Positions 1-6,030 of a stretch of 13,826 nt of DNA are shown here, in pieces. Both the position numbers and the translations under genes were made by a program. The first letter of the stretch is position 1. Each line of letters opens with the position of its first letter. The stretch covers positions 1 to 13,826 of the forward strand of contig CAISJA010000220.1 of the NCBI GenBank assembly GCA_903885525.1, written 5' to 3'. The notes under the pieces were generated by a model, which saw only the letters and a list, made by a program, of their open reading frames with translations, ran no database searches and was not told the DNA's origin. This DNA comes from an uncultured Opitutaceae bacterium. GTDB taxonomy: Bacteria > Verrucomicrobiota > Verrucomicrobiia > Opitutales > Opitutaceae.

Positions 1-957
1 AGCCTCGGCGGTCGCGATGATGTAGTAGGTGTCGAGGCAGTAGCGCGTGTGCGGCAGCGACACGGGCTGCACCGTGCAGCCACGCTCTTGGTAGAACTTG
101 ACGGCGGCCTCGACGGCGGCGGCGACTTCGGGATCGAGGCCCGCGCCGAAATATTCCTGCGGGAGGCCGATCCGCGCCGGCGGGCGCGGGGCGCTCAGGG
201 CGGCGCGGTAGTCCGGCACCGCGGACTTGAACGAGGTGGAATCCAGCTCGTCATGGCCGGCGATGGCCCCGAGCAGGACGGCGGTGTCCTCCACCGTGCG
301 GCCGAAGGGGCCGATCTGATCGAGCGAGGAGGCGTAGGCGGCGAGGCCGTAGCGGGAGACGAGGCCGTAGGTCGGCTTGAGCCCCACCAGGCCGCAGAGG
401 GCGGCGGGCTGGCGGATGGAGCCGCCAGTATCGGAGCCGAGCGTGGCGATGGCTTCGCCCGCCGCCAGGGCAGCGGCGCTGCCACCGGAGGAGCCCCCCG
501 GCACCCGGGTGAGATCCCAAGGGTTGCAGGTGGGGTGGAAGGCCGAATTCTCCGTGGAGGAGCCCATGGCGAACTCATCCATGTTCAACCGGCCCCAGAG
601 CACGGCACCGGCCTGCTTCAGTTTCCGGGTGACGGTGGCGTCGTAGGGGGAGACGAAATTGGCGAGGATCTTGCTGGAGGCAGTGAGGGGCTGGCCCTCG
701 ACCGCGATGATGTCCTTCAGGCCGACCGGGATGCCGTCGAGCGGGCCGCGGGCGGCACCGGCGGCACGGCGGGCGTCCGAGGCGGAGGCCTGGGCGAGGG
801 CGTCGGCCTCATTGCGGGAATTGAAGGCCTGGACACGCGGCTCGACCGCCTCGGTGCGGGCGATGACCGCCTGCATCAGCTCCACGGCGGAAAGCTCCCT
901 CGCGGCAAGGGCGGCGGTGAGGGTGGTGAGTGGCTGAAAGTGGAGGGGGGCTGGCAT
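1..957 (-). CDS. gatA: Asp-tRNA(Asn)/Glu-tRNA(Gln) amidotransferase subunit A (3'-truncated by window edge)
   Basis: The minus strand encodes the first 319 residues of GatA (full length is usually about 485); the C-terminus lies outside the window. GatA is the glutaminase subunit of GatCAB. It releases ammonia from glutamine so that misacylated Glu-tRNA(Gln) or Asp-tRNA(Asn) can be amidated in the cytoplasm. The amidase-signature catalytic triad is visible: Lys81 in VGLKDI, cis-Ser156 in PGGSSGGS and nucleophile Ser180 in DTGGSIRQPA. The reading frame is open from ATG 957 to the edge. A GGAG Shine-Dalgarno (minus strand, 965-962) sits 4 nt before this ATG and supports the start. The gene lies 51 bp downstream of gatC on the same strand, as expected for a gatCA operon. 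gatB is not in the visible sequence and may follow beyond the left edge or be elsewhere. Identification is secure. Confidence 0.96.
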   Translation of the reverse strand, partial: MPAPLHFQPLTTLTAALAARELSAVELMQAVIARTEAVEPRVQAFNSRNEADALAQASASDARRAAGAARGPLDGIPVGLKDIIAVEGQPLTASSKILANFVSPYDATVTRKLKQAGAVLWGRLNMDEFAMGSSTENSAFHPTCNPWDLTRVPGGSSGGSAAALAAGEAIATLGSDTGGSIRQPAALCGLVGLKPTYGLVSRYGLAAYASSLDQIGPFGRTVEDTAVLLGAIAGHDELDSTSFKSAVPDYRAALSAPRPPARIGLPQEYFGAGLDPEVAAAVEAAVKFYQERGCTVQPVSLPHTRYCLDTYYIIATAEA

Positions 958-1008
958 CGGGCTCCGAGTTTTACCGCGTCACGGCAGGGGTGAGGAGGGT
1001 GGCCGGGC

Positions 1009-1299
1009 TCATTCCACGACCTTGGGCACGCGGATCATGTTTTCGCGCTGGGCCGGCGCATTGCGCAGGGCGGCGGCGACAGACAGGCCGGGGCGCGCCA
1101 CGTCCTCATCCCAGACGTTCTCGACCGGGAAGGCGTGCGCCGTCGGTTCCACCCCGGTCACATCGACCTTAGCCAGTTGTTCGATGTGGTGCAGGACGTC
1201 GCCAAGCTGGCGGGCATATTGCTCCTGCTCTGCCGGCGTCAGGGCGAGGCGGGCGAGGCGGGCGACGTAATCAATCTTGAGATCCGGTGTGGACGACAT
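1009..1299 (-). CDS. gatC: Asp-tRNA(Asn)/Glu-tRNA(Gln) amidotransferase subunit C
   Basis: A 96-residue protein matching the small GatC subunit, which wraps around GatA and stabilises the GatCAB complex. Recognisable features are the N-terminal helix with the family pattern YVARLARLALTPAE, the central VEPTAHAFP segment, and the conserved ending LRNAPAQRENMIRVPKVVE. It lies directly upstream of gatA with a 51-bp gap and is probably co-transcribed with it. I chose ATG 1299 because it gives the usual family length of about 95 residues. An in-frame ATG at 1320 would add seven residues (MLRRTPA). That upstream ATG has a GGAAGGG about 10 nt before it, whereas 1299 has no clear ribosome binding site, so the longer form remains possible. 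Confidence 0.93.
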   Translation of the reverse strand: MSSTPDLKIDYVARLARLALTPAEQEQYARQLGDVLHHIEQLAKVDVTGVEPTAHAFPVENVWDEDVARPGLSVAAALRNAPAQRENMIRVPKVVE

Positions 1300-1399
1300 G
1301 GCGGGAGTGCGCCGCAGCATGGGAAAGCGGCCCTTCCGATGGCAACGGGCAAAACGCGACCAGACTTGGCGGGCGAAGCGGGCAGTCGAACAGAAAGCG

Positions 1400-1408
1400 T
1401 GTGATAAT
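1400..1408 (+). promoter_or_regulatory. Candidate extended -10 promoter upstream of the P-II gene
   Basis: The plus strand reads TGTGATAAT, an extended -10 element (TGn followed by a 5/6 match to TATAAT), in the 277-nt gap between the divergent gatC and glnB starts. No good -35 hexamer lies 16-18 bp upstream, which an extended -10 can tolerate. It would give a 5' leader of about 160 nt before the P-II gene. I looked for a sigma-54 type GG-N10-GC element (TGGCAC...TTGCA), common before nitrogen genes, and did not see one. The rest of the gap is GC-rich with nothing else I can assign. Confidence 0.3.
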
Positions 1409-1576
1409 GCCGGCCAGCCTGGAGCCCAGCCAGTTTCAGCGCCGCGGCCCTCCCGGGGGGGAGATGATCGCGGGGAGGGCCGGGCGGCGGCAAGCCTCCG
1501 CTCGGGCCCTAAACCTGGGGGCGCGGCGGCGGGTTGTTCTTGCCCCGGGCGGGCGGCTGGAGTGTTTTACGTGCTC

Positions 1577-1915
1577 ATGAAGCTTGTTATCGCCATCATC
1601 CGCCCGTTCAAGTTCGAGGAGGTCAAGGCGGTCCTGGCCGGCCTCGGGGTGACCGGCATGACCGTGACCGAGGCCAAGAGCTTTGGCCGGCAGCGCGACA
1701 ACACCGAGGTGTACCGCGGCAGCGAATACACCGTAGATTTCCTGCCGAAACTGAAGGTGGAGTTCATCGTGCCGGACGGCATGCGCGACAAAGTTGTCAA
1801 TGCCGTGGTGCAGGCCGCCCAGACCGGCCGGACCGGGGACGGGCGCGTCATCGTGGTGCCGGTGGATGAGATCGTGCGCATCCGCACCGGCGAGCGGGCG
1901 GAGGACACGCTCTGA
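1577..1915 (+). CDS. glnB: P-II family nitrogen regulatory protein (GlnB/GlnK type)
   Basis: A 112-residue P-II signal protein, the normal family length. P-II trimers sense 2-oxoglutarate and ATP/ADP and, with or without uridylylation, control glutamine synthetase, nitrogen transcription or ammonium transport by protein contact. Visible hallmarks are the start MKLVIAIIRPFKFEEV, the T-loop with Tyr51 in VYRGSEYTVDF (the classical uridylylation site), the B-loop TGRTGDGR and the C-terminal IRIRTGE. GlnB and GlnK cannot be separated by sequence alone. No amtB or glnA is adjacent, so the symbol is a family-level choice. An in-frame GTG at 1571 has a GGAG 8 nt upstream and may be the true start, adding two residues; ATG 1577 fits the family. 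The FAD oxidoreductase gene begins 8 bp after the stop, so the two are probably co-transcribed. Confidence 0.92.
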   Translation: MKLVIAIIRPFKFEEVKAVLAGLGVTGMTVTEAKSFGRQRDNTEVYRGSEYTVDFLPKLKVEFIVPDGMRDKVVNAVVQAAQTGRTGDGRVIVVPVDEIVRIRTGERAEDTL

Positions 1916-1923
1916 CCCCCGCC

Positions 1924-3186
1924 ATGGGCAAGCAGCGTTCGGTCATCATCTGCGGGGGCGGGATCATCGGTCTCTGCACGGCGTACTATCTCGCCCGCGA
2001 GGATTTTCGCGTGACGCTGCTGGAGCGGAATGCCGAGGGGGCGGACGCCAGCGCGCACGGCAGCGCCGGCTATGTTTCCCCCAGCCACGTCATCCCCCTG
2101 GCCTCTCCCGGCATGGTCTGGAAGGGGCTGAAGTGGATGCTCGATTCGCGCAGTCCCTTCTACATCCAGCCGCGCCTCGACAGCGACCTGATACGCTGGG
2201 CCTGGATTTTTGCCACGAAGTGCACGGCGGGCCACACCCAGCGGTCCGCCCCGTTGTTGCGTGATCTCTGCCTCGTGGGCCGCCAGCTCTTCCTCGAACT
2301 TTCCGAGGTCACGGGCCACGGCTTCGAGCTGCGGACCGAGGGCCTGCTCAACCTTTGCCAGACCCAGGAGGGCCTCGACCATGAATCGCACGGGCTCGCC
2401 CGGATTGCCAACGGACTGGGCGTGGAGGCCCGCGTGCTGGACGCGAAGCAGACCGCCGCACTGGAGCCGGGCGTCCGGATGCAGGTGGCCGGTTCGGTCT
2501 ATTTCCCCATCGATGCCCATCTTTCCCCGCGGAAGTTCATGCCCGTCCTGACCGCGCTGCTCAAGGAAATGGGCGTGCAGTTCCGGTGGAACACCAGTGT
2601 CTATGGGTGGCGGGCCGAGGGCGGCCGCATCGCCGGCGTGCAGACCACGGCGGGCGACCTCACGGCCGACGAGTATGTGCTGGCCGGCGGCTCCTGGTCG
2701 CCGGCGATGCTCGACGGGTTGGCCATCCGCCTGCCGATGCAGGCGGGCAAGGGCTACAGCCTCACGCTGGAGCAGCCCCGCTGCCAGGTGCGAAAATCGC
2801 TCATCCTGACCGAGCGGCGCGTGGCGGTGACCCCGATGGGCGGCACGCTGCGCTTTGGCGGCACGATGGAGATCAGCGGCCATGACGAGCGGGTGCGGCC
2901 CGAGCGCGTCGGGCAGATCGTGGCGGCGGCCCAGGCCTTTTTTCCGGATTTCACGGCGCAGGATTTCGCCGGGATCAAGCCGTGGTTCGGCTACCGCCCG
3001 GTCTCGCCGGACGGGCTGCCCTATCTCGGCCGCTTCCGATCGCACCACAACCTCACCGCCGCCTGCGGCCACGCCATGCTGGGCGTGACTCTCGCCCCCG
3101 TCACCGGGCGGCTGGTGGCCGAGCTGCTGGGCGGCCGCAAGCCCAGTCTCGATCTGGCGATGCTGCAGCCGGACCGGTATGCGTAG
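1924..3186 (+). CDS. FAD-dependent oxidoreductase of the DAO family, D-amino-acid-dehydrogenase-like
   Basis: A 420-residue flavoprotein of the DAO superfamily (PF01266 type), the size of DadA-like D-amino acid dehydrogenases. It has an N-terminal Rossmann ADP-binding motif VIICGGGIIGL (GxGxxG at residues 11-16) and the ribose-binding acid Glu34 at the end of strand 2. The segment SAGYVSPSHVIPLASPG (47-63) resembles the flavin-contacting region of DadA. The C-terminal signature is WFGYRPVSPDGLPYLGR followed by GHAMLGVTLAP (382-392). By family it would oxidise a D-amino acid, glycine derivative or similar amine to an imino acid and pass electrons to quinone; the actual substrate is not readable from sequence. 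There is no signal peptide. It starts 8 bp after the P-II stop, without a visible Shine-Dalgarno, which suggests translational coupling. Amino acid deamination next to a nitrogen sensor is consistent, but the regulatory link is inferred. Confidence 0.85.
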   Translation: MGKQRSVIICGGGIIGLCTAYYLAREDFRVTLLERNAEGADASAHGSAGYVSPSHVIPLASPGMVWKGLKWMLDSRSPFYIQPRLDSDLIRWAWIFATKCTAGHTQRSAPLLRDLCLVGRQLFLELSEVTGHGFELRTEGLLNLCQTQEGLDHESHGLARIANGLGVEARVLDAKQTAALEPGVRMQVAGSVYFPIDAHLSPRKFMPVLTALLKEMGVQFRWNTSVYGWRAEGGRIAGVQTTAGDLTADEYVLAGGSWSPAMLDGLAIRLPMQAGKGYSLTLEQPRCQVRKSLILTERRVAVTPMGGTLRFGGTMEISGHDERVRPERVGQIVAAAQAFFPDFTAQDFAGIKPWFGYRPVSPDGLPYLGRFRSHHNLTAACGHAMLGVTLAPVTGRLVAELLGGRKPSLDLAMLQPDRYA

Positions 3187-3213
3187 GCGGGGCCGTTTTC
3201 GGGCCGTCAATCT

Positions 3214-3227
3214 CGCCACCGGTGGCG
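3214..3227. repeat. 14-bp perfect palindrome in the gap between two convergent genes
   Basis: CGCCACCGGTGGCG is a perfect palindrome 27 bp after the stop of the FAD oxidoreductase. It lies in the 165-nt gap (3187-3351) before the end of the convergent TPR gene. With no loop and no following T-run it is not a standard intrinsic terminator. It could be a protein-binding site or a chance palindrome in GC-rich DNA. I see no gene or other signal in this gap. Confidence 0.3.
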
Positions 3228-3351
3228 GCTTCGGGCTGTCCTCCGAGTCGGCCTTGGCTGGCGAGGGGGAACGGGGAGTGGGCGAGCGGGATGCAGAATC
3301 ATCGGCCCGAGCGATTCGCGGGCAAAGTCAGGCGGGCGGCGGGCACCGGCC

Positions 3352-3849
3352 CTACAATTTCCCCAACTGGTGGCGGAGGGTGCGGCCGTAGGCGGTGAGA
3401 CCGGGATCAGCGGTCGTCTCGCAGAGGGTTTCGAGCACAAGCTTGAGTGCTTCCGTGTGCTTGCCGAGGTCGTGCAGGGCCAGGGCGAGGAAGGCGTCGA
3501 ACTCGCGGTTTTCCGGGAAGAGGCTCCGGCCGGTGCGGAAGGTGTGCATCGCCTTGCCCTGCTGGCCGAGGGCGCGGAGGGTGTTGCCGAGGCCGATCAG
3601 GGCGCCGCTGTGCTCGTGGGGCGGCAGGCCGAGGGCGAGGGCCTTTTCATAGGCGGGCAGGGCCTCGGTGTGGCGGCCGAGCATCTCGGCGGTCCAGGCG
3701 ATCTGGAAGATGATTTCGGCGACGTTGGGGTGGCGCTCGTCGAGCGCCTTCAGCCGCGGCAGGAGCTGGTTGAACTGCCCAAAGGCCCGCGCGCCAACGA
3801 TGGCGTCCAGCTCTTCCTTCCAAACCGGAAGTTCAACCGATTCGCTCAT
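3352..3849 (-). CDS. Small tetratricopeptide-repeat protein
   Basis: A 165-residue cytoplasmic protein without signal peptide or membrane segment, built mainly of TPR helical pairs. Repeats are visible at about residues 42-74 (AEMLGRHTEALPAYEKALAL), 82-114 (GALIGLGNTLRALGQQGKAM) and 116-148 (FDAFLALALHDLGKHTEAL). The order and spacing resemble the short TPR_5 group (PF12688). These proteins usually serve as protein-protein interaction scaffolds; the partner is unknown and no enzymatic motif is present. ATG 3849 is preferred. A TTG at 3864 in the same frame would add five residues but lies inside the repeat element that separates this gene from thrS. It follows thrS on the same strand with about 70 bp between them, so it may be read through from thrS unless that element terminates transcription. 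Confidence 0.85.
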   Translation of the reverse strand: MSESVELPVWKEELDAIVGARAFGQFNQLLPRLKALDERHPNVAEIIFQIAWTAEMLGRHTEALPAYEKALALGLPPHEHSGALIGLGNTLRALGQQGKAMHTFRTGRSLFPENREFDAFLALALHDLGKHTEALKLVLETLCETTADPGLTAYGRTLRHQLGKL

Positions 3850-3853
3850 GGTG

Positions 3854-3921
3854 GATAATCGCAAAGGCGCGAAGGGATCGAAGAGGGTATCTTTGCGCCT
3901 TCGCGTCGTGGCGTTGAATCA
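3854..3921. repeat. Short inverted-repeat element between thrS and the TPR gene (copy 1)
   Basis: A 68-bp element fills almost the whole thrS-TPR gap. The minus-strand arm (3921-3891) begins TGATTCAACGCCACGACGC, and its first TGA is the thrS stop codon. The facing plus-strand arm (3854-3876) contains CGCAAAGGCGCGAAGG. The arms can pair partly (CGCGAAGG at 3869-3875 region with CCTTCGCG at 3898-3905; CGCAAAG with CTTTGCG). A second copy lies at 5947-6030 after cysS. The 31-nt arm 3891-3921 matches 6000-6030 at 26 of 31 positions without gaps. It looks like a small non-coding dispersed repeat, possibly folding in RNA, with no open frame of its own. Confidence 0.7.
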
Positions 3922-5853
3922 GGACTTCGGCGCGGCAGCGGCCGCCAAAGCCTTCTTCTCCGGGAGGGCGCGGGTGGCGACCTCTTGTTTGAAGCGGGCG
4001 ATCAGGTCCTCGATTTTGTGCACGCCTTCGTCGCCCTTGGCGCGGGAGCGGACGGACGCGCTGAGCAGCTCCGCCTCCTTCTGGCCGAGCACCAGCACGT
4101 ACGGAATCTTCTCCAGTTCTGCACGGCGGATCTTGGCGCCGAGCTTGTCGGAATGGGTGTCGAGCGACACCCGGAGATCGGCGGCGAGGAGCTGGGCGAG
4201 AGTGGCCTGGGCGAAGCCGAGGAGCTTGTCGGAGATCGGGAGGATGCGGATCTGCTCGGGGGCGAGCCAGAGGGGGAAGTCGCCGGCGAAGTGCTCGATC
4301 AGCACGCCGCAGAAACGCTCCATCGAGCCGAAGGGCGCGCGGTGGATCATCACGGGCGTGTGGGCGGTGTTGTCGGCCCCGATGTAGCTGAGGCCGAAGC
4401 GCACCGGCAGGACATAGTCGACCTGGACGGTGCCGAGCTGCCACTCGCGGCCGATGACATCCTTGATGACGAAGTCGATCTTCGGGCCGTAGAAGGCGGC
4501 CTCGCCGGGCTCCTCGGTGAAGGGCACGCCGAGGGTTTTGGCGGCCTCGCGGCACGCGCTTTCCGCCTGGTCCCACTTGGCCGGATCGCCGGTGAACTTG
4601 GAGCTGTCCGGATCGCGCAGGCCGACGCGCACCCGGTAGTCGGACATGCCGAGGGTGGTGAGCACGGTCTTGACGAGCGAAAGGCAGCCGAGGATTTCGG
4701 TCTGCACCTGCTCCGGCGTGCAGAAGAGGTGGGCGTCGTCCTGGGTGAAGCCGCGGACGCGGGTCATGCCGTTGAGCTCGCCGGACTGTTCCCAGCGGTA
4801 AACGGTGCCGAACTCGGCGAGGCGCACGGGCAGGTCGCGGTACGAACGCGGCTGCGAATCGAAAATCTTGATGTGGTGCGGGCAGTTCATCGGCTTGAGC
4901 AGGAAGCCGTCGATGAGCTGGTCGTCAGGGAGGATGCGGTCCGGCGTGATGGTGTTCTGGCCGGTGCGGGCGTTGACCCGGTCGGCGAACTGCTGGGAGA
5001 CGGCCTCAATGCGGTTGGCCATCTCGGCGCAGGAGCAGCCGGAGGCGGTGAGCTGGTCGAGGAATTCACGCTCCACGATGGGCGGGAACTGCGATTCCTT
5101 GTAGTACGGGAAGTGGCCGGAAGTCTTGTAGAGGGCGAGGCGGCCGATGTGCGGGGTGAAGACCTGCGCATAGCCCTGACGGCGCAGCTCGGTGGAGATG
5201 AAGTTTTGCAGCTCCTGGCGGAGGATGGAGCCGTTCGGAGTCCAGAGGATGAGGCCGGCGCCGACATCCTCGTCGATGTGGAACAGTTTGAGGTCCCTGC
5301 CCAGTTTGCGATGGTCGCGGAGGCGGGCCTGCTCGAGCTGGGTGAGGTAGTGGGCCAGTTCGTCCTTCGAGGCGAAGGCCGTGCCGTAGATGCGCTGGAG
5401 CTGCTGGTTGCGTTCGTCGCCGCGGTGGTAGGCGCCGGCGATGGAGAGGAGCTTGAAGGCCTTGATCTGCTTGGTGTACCGGACGTGGGTGCCGGCGCAG
5501 AGGTCGATGAACTCGCCATTCTGGTAGAAGGAAATGGCTTCGCCGGCCGGGATGTCGGCGAGACGGCCGAGCTTGTAGCGCTCCTGCTTGCGCTCGCGGA
5601 TGATGGCCTCGGCTTCCTCGCGCGGGACCTCGCGGCGGGAGAACGGCTGGTTCTCGTCGATGACTTCCTTCATCACACCTTCCAGCTTGGCGAGGTCGTC
5701 GGCGGTCAGCTGGTGGTCGAGGTCGATGTCGTAGTAGAAACCGCTGTCGGTCGGCGGGCCGATGTCGAGCTTGGCGTCGGGGAAGACGCGGAGGACGGCG
5801 GTGGCGAGCACATGCGAGCAGGAGTGGCGGATTTCTTCGAGGGGGGACATCAT
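3919..5853 (-). CDS. thrS: Threonyl-tRNA synthetase, TGS-less form with an insertion in the catalytic domain
   Basis: A 644-residue class II synthetase that charges tRNA(Thr) with threonine in the cytoplasm. The editing domain comes first: HSCSH (His10, His14) and DLCAGTH (Cys119, His123) form the site that clears Ser-tRNA(Thr). The catalytic domain carries the zinc ligands Cys324 (KPMNCPHH), His375 (DDAHLF) and His504 (VMIHRAP), motif 2 (RVRGFTQDDAH) and motif 3 (GSMERF). The anticodon domain occupies about 533-627, followed by an Ala-rich tail. Two oddities: the N-terminal TGS domain of about 60 residues found in E. coli ThrS is absent, and residues about 257-316 hold roughly 50 extra residues before the zinc cysteine compared with E. 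coli. ATG 5853 and ATG 5850 are consecutive and neither has a Shine-Dalgarno. The stop codon overlaps the repeat at 3854-3921. Identity is certain. Confidence 0.97.
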   Translation of the reverse strand: MMSPLEEIRHSCSHVLATAVLRVFPDAKLDIGPPTDSGFYYDIDLDHQLTADDLAKLEGVMKEVIDENQPFSRREVPREEAEAIIRERKQERYKLGRLADIPAGEAISFYQNGEFIDLCAGTHVRYTKQIKAFKLLSIAGAYHRGDERNQQLQRIYGTAFASKDELAHYLTQLEQARLRDHRKLGRDLKLFHIDEDVGAGLILWTPNGSILRQELQNFISTELRRQGYAQVFTPHIGRLALYKTSGHFPYYKESQFPPIVEREFLDQLTASGCSCAEMANRIEAVSQQFADRVNARTGQNTITPDRILPDDQLIDGFLLKPMNCPHHIKIFDSQPRSYRDLPVRLAEFGTVYRWEQSGELNGMTRVRGFTQDDAHLFCTPEQVQTEILGCLSLVKTVLTTLGMSDYRVRVGLRDPDSSKFTGDPAKWDQAESACREAAKTLGVPFTEEPGEAAFYGPKIDFVIKDVIGREWQLGTVQVDYVLPVRFGLSYIGADNTAHTPVMIHRAPFGSMERFCGVLIEHFAGDFPLWLAPEQIRILPISDKLLGFAQATLAQLLAADLRVSLDTHSDKLGAKIRRAELEKIPYVLVLGQKEAELLSASVRSRAKGDEGVHKIEDLIARFKQEVATRALPEKKALAAAAAPKS

Positions 5854-5868
5854 GGCAGAGAGGAATTT

Positions 5869-5896
5869 AGAATCCAGAATTCAGAATTCAGAATCC
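5869..5896. repeat. Heptamer tandem repeat (AGAATYC x4) in the thrS leader
   Basis: Four head-to-tail copies of a 7-bp unit, AGAATCC, AGAATTC, AGAATTC, AGAATCC, lie 15 bp upstream of the thrS start codon. The unit contains the palindrome GAATTC, and the outer units differ from the inner ones in a symmetrical order. On the thrS-sense strand the repeat reads TTCTGAATTCTGAATTCT. It is AT-rich compared with its surroundings and would lie in the thrS mRNA leader or promoter. Its function is unknown; it may be a dispersed repeat tip or a protein-binding site. The sequence between it and the next repeat (5897-5946) shows only a duplicated GGGCGGAA. Confidence 0.75.
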
Positions 5897-5946
5897 AGAA
5901 GGGCGGAAGGGCGGTGAAGATTGAAAGGTCAGGGGGCAAACGGATG

Positions 5947-6030
5947 GATTCAACGCGAGGAGGCAAAGGGGCGAAGGTCGGAGAAGGAATTGTCGGGAAC
6001 TTTGCGACATGGCGTCTTGGCGTTTAATCA
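5947..6030. repeat. Short inverted-repeat element between cysS and thrS (copy 2)
   Basis: An 84-bp element with facing arms. The minus-strand arm (6030-6000) begins TGATTAAACGCCAAGACGC immediately after the cysS stop, creating TGA TGA in tandem. The plus-strand arm (5947-5977) begins GATTCAACGC and contains GGCAAAGGGGCGAAGG. The outer ends GATTAAACGC and GATTCAACGC are terminal inverted repeats matching at 9 of 10 positions, separated by a 22-nt centre beyond the arms. The minus arm matches copy 1 (3891-3921) at 26 of 31 positions. The GGCAAAGGGGCGAAGG block matches copy 1's other arm at 14 of 16. There is no coding potential. It resembles a tiny MITE or a REP-like element. Confidence 0.7.

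Noticed and set aside
1321..1570. Possible N-terminal extension of the P-II protein in the same frame from 1277
   Set aside because: The upstream codons are low-complexity and not conserved in the P-II family. The family N-terminus begins at 1577 (or GTG 1571), where a GGAG lies at suitable distance.
1567..3219. 550-residue minus-strand open frame opposite glnB and the FAD oxidoreductase
   Set aside because: It covers two well-supported genes on the plus strand and shows only low-complexity Arg/Gly/His-rich sequence typical of antisense frames.
3985..6027. 680-residue plus-strand open frame antisense to thrS
   Set aside because: The opposite strand encodes an unmistakable ThrS with all catalytic residues. 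The antisense product is a Gly/Ala/Glu/Val-rich composition artefact of GC-rich codons, with no family features.
5854..6030. Possible T-box leader before thrS
   Set aside because: No T-box core sequence, specifier hairpin or terminator is visible. The gap is explained by two repeats.
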